From: Endotrypanum monterogeii
Lineage: Eukaryota; Euglenozoa; Kinetoplastea; Trypanosomatida; Trypanosomatidae
DNA length: 60,230 bases
Direction of reading: 5' to 3'
Assembly: GCA_000333855.2 (NCBI GenBank)
Contig: CM007314.1
Location: forward strand, 394,096-454,325
Shown: piece by piece, positions 50,198 through 59,819 of the stretch
Layout of the letters: every line of letters begins with the position of its first letter
Position numbering within the stretch: position 1 is the first letter of the stretch
Notes under the pieces: generated by a model
The model's input: only the letters and a program-made list of their open reading frames with translations
The model's database searches: none
Told to the model about the DNA's origin: nothing
Program-made: the position numbers and the translations under genes

Positions 50198-52257
50198 CAG
50201 AGTGGGGGAGATGGCATCGATCGGGTGAAGGGGAAAGCAGGCACACGTTAATGCGAACACGTTTGAGGACGGCTGATGGGGAAGGTTTGTGACTGGTGGA
50301 AAAGGCGAGCGAGAAATTAAACTGAGGCCCCGAAAGGTCTAGGGTGTGATTTGCAAACATTTCTAAGCACTGGGGACCTACAGGTTGCGGAGGTGAGGGG
50401 AGAGGGGGCGGGCAGGTGTGGTGGCAGGGGGTTTGCTCGTGTTTATCCATCGCTCGCCTAAAGATGCCTCGAGGTCTATACATAGGGGAGCTGACCGAGA
50501 GAGGTCGTGTCGGAAAGCGCAACTCCCGTTTCTCCCCCTCTTTTCCCTTACTTCTAGTATAAAAACGTTGGGGAGGGGAGGAGAGAGGTGGGGACAGAGA
50601 CTTGGTCTATCGGAGTGGGAATACGGATAGGAGGAGGAGGTGGCTGTGTTTGGGTTTGGGAACGAGGGTGTTCGGTTTTCAAGTTTCTAGACGTACCTCC
50701 ACACACGCGCACACCCACATATATACTTATATATATATATATATATACATATATATCTTTCTTACTCCGCCTTTCCTCGCTTTCTATTGCTGCCGAGACT
50801 ACAACAGAGGCGTGGTAGCGGTTCCGGATAGCTCCAATGCGCACTGGAGCGATCACACGGCCTCAGTCGAAACTAAAGAGTAAGGGAATGGTCCAAGGGG
50901 TGTCGCACACCGTGTCATTCAGATTTCTACCATTTCCTTCAGCATTACCACCCGGCAACAGTCTCCCTCCCTCCTCATATGAATACCGCCGCCACCTCGA
51001 CCACCGTCACCTTCCCATGTCTAGAGCTACCTGACCTGAAAGTTCTGTTCGTGTTTTCTTCCCAGCCTCAGCTCCTTATTCCCCCTTCCCCCGAAGAATA
51101 TGAGTGAGGATTAACAAGATCGAGATGGGGGTGCATGGTAAAGGCATTGACACGAGCCCCCCCCCCCCCCTCCCCCCCAAACCTGAAGCTTATTGCGTTC
51201 CCTCCTTGCTACGGTCTTTCTCAGTTTTTTTCTTTTTTTCTGTCTTGCTCTGTCTTCGTTTCCATCACTGGGTCTATGAGTTGATGCAGGCATGTTTTTC
51301 TCTCCCTCGTGCTGTCTCAGCGTTTGTGATCGGCATCCTTCTCCTCCACTTTATTAAGTTTTTTTTTTTTTTGGGAGGGGAAGACTCATCATCCGTTTTT
51401 CGGTTAGGATGTGGACGTCACGTTCCGTTGTCTCGCCGCATTCACGTATATGCAAATCTAAATTTGTATCTTTATAGGGAAGAGGGGGTAGGACGAGAGC
51501 TATCAAGTACTGCCATATATTGGTGTACTTTCTTCCACCACACATAAGTATACCCACACGTACGCGCGCGTGCATCATGTGCCTCTCCTCGTGGGTATGG
51601 GTATGTGGAACGCACATTACATTTTATCCCATTTTGTTTATATTTTGTTTTTGTTTTCCTCTTTCTTTTCTTTCGAGGGAGATCATAATGTCTTTTGTTG
51701 TTGACAGCTGAGTGTGTAGAGACACACTTCTCTTTGTGCATCCGTGTGCCAGCTTGCGTGTTCGTCTGTCAGTTTGTGTGTGTATGTGGGTGTGTGCGCA
51801 ATCAAATAGAATTCGCTCCATAGAAGAGTGCGCGCGTTCCTACATATGCCACAAAGACAAGGATGTGTGGACAGGCCTCCCCCTCTCCCTATGCACACAC
51901 CCATACAGAGGCATTCTCGCTCTTTGCTGCCCTCCTTTTTTTTTCTTAACTATTTGTTTCTCCTCTTTTTTTTTTCCTAGGCGCAACGCCATCGGGTGAT
52001 GGACTACGCTGATATATATATATATATATAAACATGTGTTATGAACATTTACACATATGTATATTGTTTTTGTCTTCTTCCGCCTTTTCAAGAAAAAAAA
52101 CATCGTATTTCTGGCGAACTCGTTATTTGTCGGAACTGAGTGCATTTTATAGCCAACGTGGCATGCGCTTCACATCCACCCACCCACATGCACATATATA
52201 TGTCTATGTTTATATACACCATTATATACATAAATATGTATATATGTATAGGTGTGC

Positions 52258-52260
<3 letters not shown>

Positions 52261-52294
<34 letters not shown>
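52261..52294. repeat. (TA)n microsatellite
   Basis: Perfect TA run of 17 units within a wider AT-rich patch (52193-52320). Confidence 0.9.
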
Positions 52295-52298
<4 letters not shown>

Positions 52299-53575
52299 TG
52301 TATTATATACATACAAATAGTCTTCCTCCTAATGCAGAGGATAACGGATCCATGTGCACCGGTCAGTTTTGGTTTCCCGGGTGTTTGTGTGCGCATCTGT
52401 CTCTGGAAAGGAATGTGATGTCGTTCATGGCTAAAGAGGATGGCTGTATGTGACGCAAGGGCATCAGTGAACACTGATGGCCTGGTGATTTGGTGTGGGT
52501 AGGATGGCGAGGCGTGAATGTGAGGAGTGTCGAAGCAGATGTGCGCACGCACATATACATACACGAGACACGAGTCCTACTATCCCCCTCCCCCTTGCCC
52601 CGCGTGAAAGGAGAGGGCTAAAACGCGTGGAGGTATTCCCTTCTCCCCCTCCACCACGCACTTCCACTGTACATGTATACCTACACCAAATGAGGGCCCG
52701 GTCGAGTACGCTTAATTTATGCATAAAAACGCATTAACCAGATTCTTCCTTCCACCCGATCACACTTAATTCAAAGCCAAAGCAAAAATAAATGTATGTG
52801 ATCAAGGTTAAATAAAATTTATTTTTGGAAGGCGGGTATACTAAAAAAAAAAATAAGGGATTTTTAGAGTGCAAAACTGACTGTTGTATTTCTCTCTTTA
52901 TATAACATTATTTTGTCATCTTTTCCATTTTTGCTGCGTCTGTATGCTCTACAGAGGGAAGGGAAATAGGAATAAGGTGGGGAAAGGAGGGGGAAAAGGA
53001 TGAGGGGACGCTCCCCCCCTCAGGATAGGTGGTGGAGTGGGCGTCTCGATACTGACATGGAACCAAAAGAAATTGTTTCTCTTTGAGGTCGGTCTGCGTC
53101 CTTGATGCCATTTTTTTTTGTATTGTAGTGCGCGTGCTTTTCTGAAGCAGCAGCCTGCTTTGGTACAAGTTGAAAGACGACGAGAAAAAAAGTGTGAGCT
53201 ACGTGAAAGTGTAGATGCAATTTCTACTTCTCTCGCCGATAGGCTCCGGCAGCGGTAAGAGTCGGTCATCTCTGACCTTCGGTATGTGTGCTGGCGTTCA
53301 ATATCTAAATGCTCATTCATTCGCGGCTGCTCTTCAGGCGTTTCTCTTCTCCTTTGCTGACATGGTTTCAAGCCCTTTTTTTTTTTAATGGTGATCGCCA
53401 TGGTCGTGCTAAGACGCACGGTGAAACGTTCTTGTCGCTTATCGCGCTTTTTTTTTTTTTGCCACTCTCGCTCTTTCCTTTTCCAAAAAATCTTCTGTAC
53501 TGTTACCCGGTGGAACGCTCGTGGGGTTGTTTGATATCTGCGATGTTTTTATTTCCCTCTTCTAATTCGTAGGAA

Positions 53576-53600
53576 GTGTGTGTGTGTGTGTGTGTGTGTG
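53576..53600. repeat. (TG)n microsatellite
   Basis: TG run about 255 bases upstream of the METTL9-like start. Confidence 0.9.
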
Positions 53601-53777
53601 GGTGTGTGCGTGTGTTTATGTTGTTCCCGCCAATACGAACCCCTCACAATTTATAGTGCATCCCCCCTGCCGTCAAATCCTGTAGGCCCCACTTTTTTTT
53701 TTTCAGCCGTAATACTTTTCATTCCGCTGTGTGAGTTGTAACGAGTACCACCGCTGTGACAAGTGTGCTCTATCCTC

Positions 53778-53808
53778 TTCACGGATTCTTCCGTTTTTCT
53801 CTTGTCAG
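53778..53808 (+). promoter_or_regulatory. Candidate spliced-leader acceptor for the METTL9-like gene
   Basis: CT-rich sequence ending TCTCTTGTCAG with AG at 53807-53808, 47 bases before the ATG. The AG at 53833-53834 after the next T-run is an alternative. Confidence 0.5.
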
Positions 53809-53855
53809 GCCTCCTTTTTTTTCTCACCGACGAGTGTTAAAAAAAAAAGGAAATC

Positions 53856-54779
53856 ATGCAAGCACTATCTAAGGATCTTCAGCTGTACTCCAGTGGTCGT
53901 CGCGGTCGCCCCCCACTCATTTACAAACCCCAAATGAATAATCTTTCCCCTGCCCTGGCGCAACTGTTTGAGTTGAGTGGGTGTGACGCAGAGACGACAG
54001 CGTTTCTTGTCCGTTCACGTAATATAAGTTTGTGGAGGCTGATGGTTGCAGACTTTCTTTCGCTCTTTCTTTCACGCACGACTGCGCACGGGTTTGTCGG
54101 CCGTGGCACGATGTTTGTGTACTCGACAGAGCAGATTCGTCGACTGCTGCGACCGTCGCACGCGCCGCTCACGTCCCCGTTGCCAGAGGGCTTCCAGTTT
54201 GAAAGTCTCCTTGACATCGGCGCCGGTGATGGCGGTGTGACGGCGAAGATCGCACCACTGTTCAAGAGGGTATGCGCGACGGAGTTCTCTGCATCGATGC
54301 GGTGGCGGCTGCGTCTTCGTGGCTACGAGGTGCTACCACACGACAACCCCTTCTGTATAAATACACCAGAGAATCTTTGTGAGCGGCGCTACTTCGATGT
54401 GATTACGTGTAACAACGTACTTGACCGCGCCGACAAGCCGCAGACGTTGCTGAGGCAGATGCGGGACTCGCTCAAACCAAACGGATTCCTGGTGCTGGCT
54501 GTCGTTCTGCCATGGTGTCCTTTCGTTGAGGATGGCCCGCGACAGAAGAAACCCAGTGAAACCCTTCCGATGGAAGGTGGTGAGTGCTGGCGCGGTGCCT
54601 CCTTTGAGGACTCCGTATCGAAGTTAGTTGAGAATGTATTGACGCCGACGGGCTTCGAGCTGGTTCGCTGGACCCGGCTTCCTTACCTGTGTGAGGGAAA
54701 CTTACGCATCGAGTACGCTTTGCTCAACGACGCCGTGTTAGTCCTGCGCAAGAAAGATAATTTTGAAACCTCAGCTTAA
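53856..54779 (+). CDS. METTL9/DREV-type protein-histidine methyltransferase
   Basis: A 307-residue class I (Rossmann) methyltransferase. The start is the first ATG. Motif I is LLDIGAGDGGVT (118-129); the acidic residue after strand 2 is in ATEFS (141-145); DVITCNNVLDRADKPQTLL (181-199) equals the DVI-C-N-LDRCD-P-TLL segment diagnostic of METTL9/DREV; then LAVVLPWCPFVEDG and the C-terminal TRLPYLCEGNL (273-283) and DAVLVL, all in the same order as the animal protein. This co-linear set makes the family call strong. Animal METTL9 methylates the N1 position of histidine in HxH motifs of target proteins using SAM; the substrate in a trypanosomatid is unknown. An N-terminal hydrophobic helix (about 58-75) may be amphipathic or membrane-associated; no clear signal peptide is seen. 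Confidence 0.9.
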   Translation: MQALSKDLQLYSSGRRGRPPLIYKPQMNNLSPALAQLFELSGCDAETTAFLVRSRNISLWRLMVADFLSLFLSRTTAHGFVGRGTMFVYSTEQIRRLLRPSHAPLTSPLPEGFQFESLLDIGAGDGGVTAKIAPLFKRVCATEFSASMRWRLRLRGYEVLPHDNPFCINTPENLCERRYFDVITCNNVLDRADKPQTLLRQMRDSLKPNGFLVLAVVLPWCPFVEDGPRQKKPSETLPMEGGECWRGASFEDSVSKLVENVLTPTGFELVRWTRLPYLCEGNLRIEYALLNDAVLVLRKKDNFETSA

Positions 54780-55516
54780 CCTTTGTTGTTCCGCTGCTTT
54801 TCTAGTTTTTCCTGGTTTCGAGGAGCGGAGAAAGGTGGTGGTGGTAAGGGTGAGCTCAACACATCTTGACTTCCATGCGTTGGTGTGGTGGTGCAAATCT
54901 TTCATACGTCCTTACAACTTCATATTGCACCCTGCTTGTGTTGGAGAGTTTTTTTTGTTTTCCCCTCACATTTGTTCTTTGCCCATCTTGACTGGCGTAT
55001 TTGTCAAATTTTTTTTTCCTTTTCGTTTGTCTCCGTAATGTCCTTGGGCCTTCGATTTGTGTGTGTGTGTGCGTGTGCGTGTGTTTGCGTATGCAGCGGA
55101 GTGGTGCTTGAGGTGCTCTATGATCGTTGCTGTATGGCCGGGTGCGGCCATGTGGAGGGACTGAGAAGAATCAGGAAGTCTTCTGTACATGCGTTGGTCG
55201 TTGGGGGGAGGGTGTGAGGCCGCCGTCGTCGCTGTCGTTGTTGGGCATTTTGCTTAGGAGAAAGTTTTAAGCATAGCTCGAAACGAACTGGGAGGTACGA
55301 AAAAAAAAAATGAAGTGTACTGAGGCGATGGGGGCAATCAGGAAATAAAAATAAAAAAAAGATGTGGCACCCCAATTTCACCTCACAAGGGAGCTCTCCC
55401 ACTCCTACTGCCGCGTGTATTCTGAGGATTGGGGTGGTGTCAGCTTTGATCTCTGATCGTGGAGGAGGACCAGCAGTCACAGTGTGTCTCTATATCTCGG
55501 ATCCTGTTCTCTACTC

Positions 55517-55518
<2 letters not shown>

Positions 55519-55553
<35 letters not shown>
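55519..55553. repeat. (CA)n microsatellite upstream of the RRM gene
   Basis: Perfect CA run of 17 units, 174 bases before the ATG. Confidence 0.9.
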
Positions 55554-55559
<6 letters not shown>

Positions 55560-55649
55560 TTTTCATGTACAGTAAAGGCGCTCATTTGTGAATATACAGT
55601 GAGAAAATCCGAACCAGAGACTCCTTCAGCTCAACAGATTCAGTTGTAC

Positions 55650-55690
55650 CTTCTCTCTTCTCCTTTCCCCCTTCTCACACGCCCATACAG
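55650..55690 (+). promoter_or_regulatory. Candidate spliced-leader acceptor for the RRM gene
   Basis: CTTCTCTCTTCTCCTTTCCC and more CT sequence lead to the AG at 55689-55690, 36 bases before the ATG. Confidence 0.55.
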
Positions 55691-55726
55691 CTCATAAGAA
55701 AGATAAACACAGGTGCCTTCGCGTCA

Positions 55727-58288
55727 ATGAACGCACCACCGATGCCACCGGGCAAGATGCCCCCGCGACCTCCAGGGATGAAGGCCATGCCTCCCATGCC
55801 ACCCGGCTTTAAAGCGCCGGGCAATGGCGGACCTGCGCTACCGATCCACGTGGGTCGTGCACCGCCGCAGCCACCTGGCATGCGCGCTGGTGTTCCGCCC
55901 CCGATGCCGCCAGGCATGGTGAAACACGTACCCCCTATGCCCCCCGGCGGAGCGCCAGGGGCTCCTGGTAGCGGTTCCTACCCTCGTTACCCTATGCCCC
56001 CCGTTCACGGTGGCGGCGGCGGCGCCCCTCCTATGTCTGTCAAGGGTCCACCGCCGTCATCATCGAGCGCACCGCGGTATTTAATGCCGCCGTCCGCTTC
56101 CAGTATGGAGGTGCCCACGATTTCTCCCTATGCCGTATCTGGTGCTCCTCCCCCGTCATCGCAGTCTACACACTTTCAGCAATACCCTCCGCGAGATCCG
56201 TACGGCGGCGATCAGGGTGGCATGAATCCCCCAGGGCGGTATGACGAGGACTATGAGAGCGGCGGCCGCTATCGGCGTCAAGGGAGGGGTGAGCGCGGTC
56301 ACCGTGGAGGTGGAGGACGGGAGCGTGGCAGCGACCGTCATGACCGTTGCGAACGACCCGAACGAGGCGGTCGACGTGGCGTTGGCCGCCACCGCGACGA
56401 GGCCCCCCGTAACCCGCCAATGCGTGATCCAACAAACACCGTGTGGGTCGGCAGCTACGACCCTGCCTTCCACTCACGCAGTATGCTGTGCCGCGCTTTC
56501 TGGCCTTTCGGCCGCGTGATGGAAATCTCGATACACGACGGAAAATCCTACGCCTTTGTGCACTTGCGTCGGACCGAGGAGGCAAAGGCTGCCGTCGATG
56601 CTCTCCTCGAAAGCCGCGAGCTGGGTGCTGCGATCTTCAACTACAGCAAGATGCACGAGTATACCGAAGAGGAGATGAATATGCCGCATGATCCTCAGGT
56701 TGTGGAGGAACCGCCTGTCACTGATCCCGCGCCGGCACCAGCTCCTGGGGCCCGCCGTCAACGCGACTACGACGGCAGCCGTGACCAACGCGACGAGCGT
56801 GGCGCACGCGATGCGGAGGGCAATCGCGATACCCCCGCCCCCCCGCCCCGCCGCGCACGGCACGAGCGGGAGACTAAGGAACCATCCAACGTGTTGTGGG
56901 TCGGCAACCTTGTTCCGTACATCACGAATGAAAAACTGACGGAGGTGTTCGAGGTTTTTGGCCCAATTTCTAGCATCTCTCGTCTCGGCCGCTCCAACAT
57001 GGCCTTTTTGCACTATGAGACGGTCGAGCAGTGCACGATGGCCATCGAGACCATGAAGGGTAGGCCGATTGAGGGGGTGATGCTGAGCCTGAACTACGGG
57101 CACGACGCTCAGCACGCGAGCGATGCTGCTGGAGGTAGCGGCGCGGGTGTAGATGGAAGTTCAGGGGTGGGCGGTCCGGGGGGTCACAACTACGGCAACG
57201 TTCTTCTTACCGCTGATGGCATTCCCGTCAACGAGACACCAACAAATATTATCTACCTTGGTCATCTTCCCACCGACACGGAGGCGAAGGATGTCGAGGA
57301 TTTATTCACGCCATACGACGGCTTCATCTTCAGCAAGTTCGTTAGTAGCAACGGGATCGGATTCGGTCACTTTGACAGTGTGGAGACGTCTCGCGTGGCG
57401 CGGGCGGGTTTGATAAACGCTATGATCAAGGGAACGCCGATTCGTGTCAGCTTCGGCAAGCATAATCACACCTACACGATGGCCGATCGACGCCGTATTG
57501 GTGAACCAACACCAGACAATAACGGTGGTGAGTTCAACCTGGACGCTATGATGCGAGGCCCTGGTGCGCAGTTGGGCGGCACTTCTGGTGCTCTCGTGAT
57601 CGGCGGCTACGGTGGCGGCGCAGGTGTCGCTGGGGCGTTGGTTCTACCTGCCATGGGTGGGGCTGCTGCAGGTGGCGGCATGGGTGCTGCAGACGGTAAC
57701 GTGTACACCCGGAAACGGGAGGCGCCGGAGTTGACTATGGAGAACCGACTTCAGTCGCTACTGGGCAGCACGTACAACAATTGCGGTGCTAGGGGCCTGG
57801 AGATTGGCCCGAGTCAAATACAAGCGGTCTGCCAACTCGTCGACAACTGCGTGAGTGAGTCGGCATGTGAGACGCTCCGACAGGCGCTCATGCTATACTG
57901 CCCGCTGCGCTCCGTCCACGTCTTCAACGTTGTGGCAAAGCGCATGAAGGAATTCCCTGATGACCCGCACAAGCGCCTCTTTGTGTTGTACGCCGTGACG
58001 CACGTGTTGCTTGGCGTCTCGACAGAATACGTACCCTTCACGGAGGCAGCCCTTAACGCCTACCTTATGGTGCTACTGGTGGCGAGTGAGGGGCAGACAA
58101 GCAGCGGAATGGATCGCCTGACATCTATCATTGAAAGCTTTCAGCAGCACCCGTTCGTGGAGAAAAAGTTTAACGCTGGAAAGGACTATGAGGAGCAGTT
58201 TCGGGCACAGCTGGATGAGATCACCAACCGCGCGAAGGCAGAGCAGGATCTGCGGTCGCTAGCCACACGCCGTCGCCGACGCAACTGA
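55727..58288 (+). CDS. Three-RRM RNA-binding protein with Pro/Met-rich N-terminus and possible CID-like C-terminus
   Basis: An 853-residue protein. Residues 1-125 contain repeated MPPG/PPMPPG units, followed by an Arg/Gly/Asp-rich segment (about 180-225). Three RNA recognition motifs follow. RRM1, 238-308: NTVWVGSYDP (RNP2) and SYAFVHL (RNP1). RRM2, 388-458: NVLWVGNLVP and NMAFLHY. RRM3, 507-578: NIIYLGHLPT and GIGFGHF. A Gly/Ala-rich linker (600-660) leads to a helical C-terminal region (about 670-820) in which KRLFVLYAVTHVLLGVSTEY resembles the helices of an RNA polymerase II CTD-interacting domain; that part is tentative. The chain ends in a basic patch (RRRRRN). RRM plus CID layouts occur in SCAF/SR140 and Nrd1-type factors acting in splicing or transcription termination. 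RNA binding is secure; nuclear RNA-processing role is inferred. The start is the first ATG. Confidence 0.86.
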   Translation: MNAPPMPPGKMPPRPPGMKAMPPMPPGFKAPGNGGPALPIHVGRAPPQPPGMRAGVPPPMPPGMVKHVPPMPPGGAPGAPGSGSYPRYPMPPVHGGGGGAPPMSVKGPPPSSSSAPRYLMPPSASSMEVPTISPYAVSGAPPPSSQSTHFQQYPPRDPYGGDQGGMNPPGRYDEDYESGGRYRRQGRGERGHRGGGGRERGSDRHDRCERPERGGRRGVGRHRDEAPRNPPMRDPTNTVWVGSYDPAFHSRSMLCRAFWPFGRVMEISIHDGKSYAFVHLRRTEEAKAAVDALLESRELGAAIFNYSKMHEYTEEEMNMPHDPQVVEEPPVTDPAPAPAPGARRQRDYDGSRDQRDERGARDAEGNRDTPAPPPRRARHERETKEPSNVLWVGNLVPYITNEKLTEVFEVFGPISSISRLGRSNMAFLHYETVEQCTMAIETMKGRPIEGVMLSLNYGHDAQHASDAAGGSGAGVDGSSGVGGPGGHNYGNVLLTADGIPVNETPTNIIYLGHLPTDTEAKDVEDLFTPYDGFIFSKFVSSNGIGFGHFDSVETSRVARAGLINAMIKGTPIRVSFGKHNHTYTMADRRRIGEPTPDNNGGEFNLDAMMRGPGAQLGGTSGALVIGGYGGGAGVAGALVLPAMGGAAAGGGMGAADGNVYTRKREAPELTMENRLQSLLGSTYNNCGARGLEIGPSQIQAVCQLVDNCVSESACETLRQALMLYCPLRSVHVFNVVAKRMKEFPDDPHKRLFVLYAVTHVLLGVSTEYVPFTEAALNAYLMVLLVASEGQTSSGMDRLTSIIESFQQHPFVEKKFNAGKDYEEQFRAQLDEITNRAKAEQDLRSLATRRRRRN

Positions 58289-58719
58289 TCAAGTATGTCG
58301 ACTGTCGCCCCCAGAAAAAAAAAAGAGAAAAATTCTGTTCTCCCTCTCAAGTTGCCGACTGTCCCATTTGTTTTTGTTTTCCTGAGCTGTCTCAGTGGTT
58401 CTTGCTCCTTGTCAAGTGTTAGCCTAGGTGCGTGTGCCTTGTGTGTGGATTCTTTGCTGGGTTGTGGTTATTATGTTGTCTCTTCCCAGCCTCTGGAGAA
58501 GACTAAGTTGTCTCTGACTCCTCCGCCCCCCCTTTTTTTTCTTTCCGTGGTCTTTGTTCATGCCTCTCTGCGGGCGTTTTTTTTCTTTTGGCGGGAATGA
58601 TTCATCTTACTTTCCTAAAAAAAAATACTTGTTGTTAGACAAATTGAGAATCCCGTGCTGTGCATCTCTTATTAAGTAGATATATATGTGTGTTGTTGTA
58701 TTCGCCGTCTAATGCTTTT

Positions 58720-58720
<1 letters not shown>

Positions 58721-58751
<31 letters not shown>
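58721..58751. repeat. (GT)n microsatellite
   Basis: Perfect GT run of 15 units. Confidence 0.9.
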
Positions 58752-58752
<1 letters not shown>

Positions 58753-59057
58753 CTACTGGCAGAGGTTTCATTGGCGCTCTGAAATGTTTTTTTTCCCCCT
58801 CTTTCCATGTCCTCTGCGTTTAGAAACACACACATACACATTCATATGCACACGCATGACTCATAATAGGGTAGGTGCATGGAGTCGGAGATCGAGGCGG
58901 AGTGGGTGCATGGGTGACAAAATCCTTGGCGATTATGATATCCCCTCTTCCGCGTTTCCCGTTTCACTTCCCCTTTGCACCACTTCCCTCGACTTCACAA
59001 GAAAAGCGCACACAGTCTGGATGGATTAGCGTTAACTGCATATAACAAGCAAAAATA

Positions 59058-59087
59058 ACACACACACGCACACACACACACACACAT
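59058..59087. repeat. CA-rich microsatellite
   Basis: CA run with one GCA interruption. Confidence 0.85.
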
Positions 59088-59819
59088 AGAATCAACGATG
59101 TCCGACTTGGAAAGCAGCAGTAGTCGCGAATGCCGGCTTGTTGAGTGATTATGACTTGCCTACTGTGTCGAGAGCGTACTAGCCCCCTTCATACCTGGAA
59201 TTTGTTTCTCGATGCATACTCCAAAGGCCCTACCCCTTTCCCTACAAAAAACAATATGATGTGAAGCCATACTGCAAAAAGTATGCCTTAATGAGTTCTT
59301 CTTTCTATCGTCCTTTTTCTTTTCTCTCTCTGTTTGGAAGCTCTCATGCCTTCTGTCTCTGCTCCTCTCTGTAACTCTGCGGCCGAGACCTCGCTCTCGT
59401 CCCATGATCCCCTCTAATGCTCCTTTCAATCACACTGTCATCCGGCTTCGCGTGTTCCTCAACACTCTCCTCCGTGTAGCCATCCAACAGATTCCATGAC
59501 AATTTTGTTTCTGCTTCCATTTCTTCATAGAACAAAGCGCGAATGTGCGCTCTTTGCTCTCGTCTCCCATGTCATCAACCCTTTGATTCATGCTTCCCGA
59601 ATGTGATCCTCCTGTGCATCTATCCTGCCTCCTTGTAAGTGTTTATGTGTGCATATATATATGAGTATGTGTGTCTGTATCTGGGTGTGTTGTAGTAAAT
59701 GTGGTGGTCGAGTTTTGCAACAGAACCAACGCATCTTTCAAAAAAAAAAAACGCGTATCGTCCCACACCTTGACCCATAAACACACACAACCTAGGGTCT
59801 GTCAGCTCCTGCCAACCAG

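Larger units (their letters stand above)
48983..53855. other. 4.9-kb intergenic region, largest in the window
   Basis: No convincing gene on either strand. It holds a TG tract (49507-49540), compound CA/TA tract (49742-49776), a CTTTCCCTC-type minisatellite (49808-49849), long TG tract (50148-50194), TA tracts (50719-50756, 52012-52030, 52261-52294), a C-run (about 51160-51178), another TG tract (53576-53600), and many homopolymer runs. The last 1.2 kb is T-rich. A non-coding RNA, a very short gene or just UTR sequence are all possible. Confidence 0.6.
54780..55726. other. Intergenic region before the RRM gene
   Basis: No gene seen. A TG/GC-rich tract lies near 55060-55090 soon after the METTL9-like stop, and a (CA)n at 55519-55553 precedes the RRM gene acceptor. 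Confidence 0.7.
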
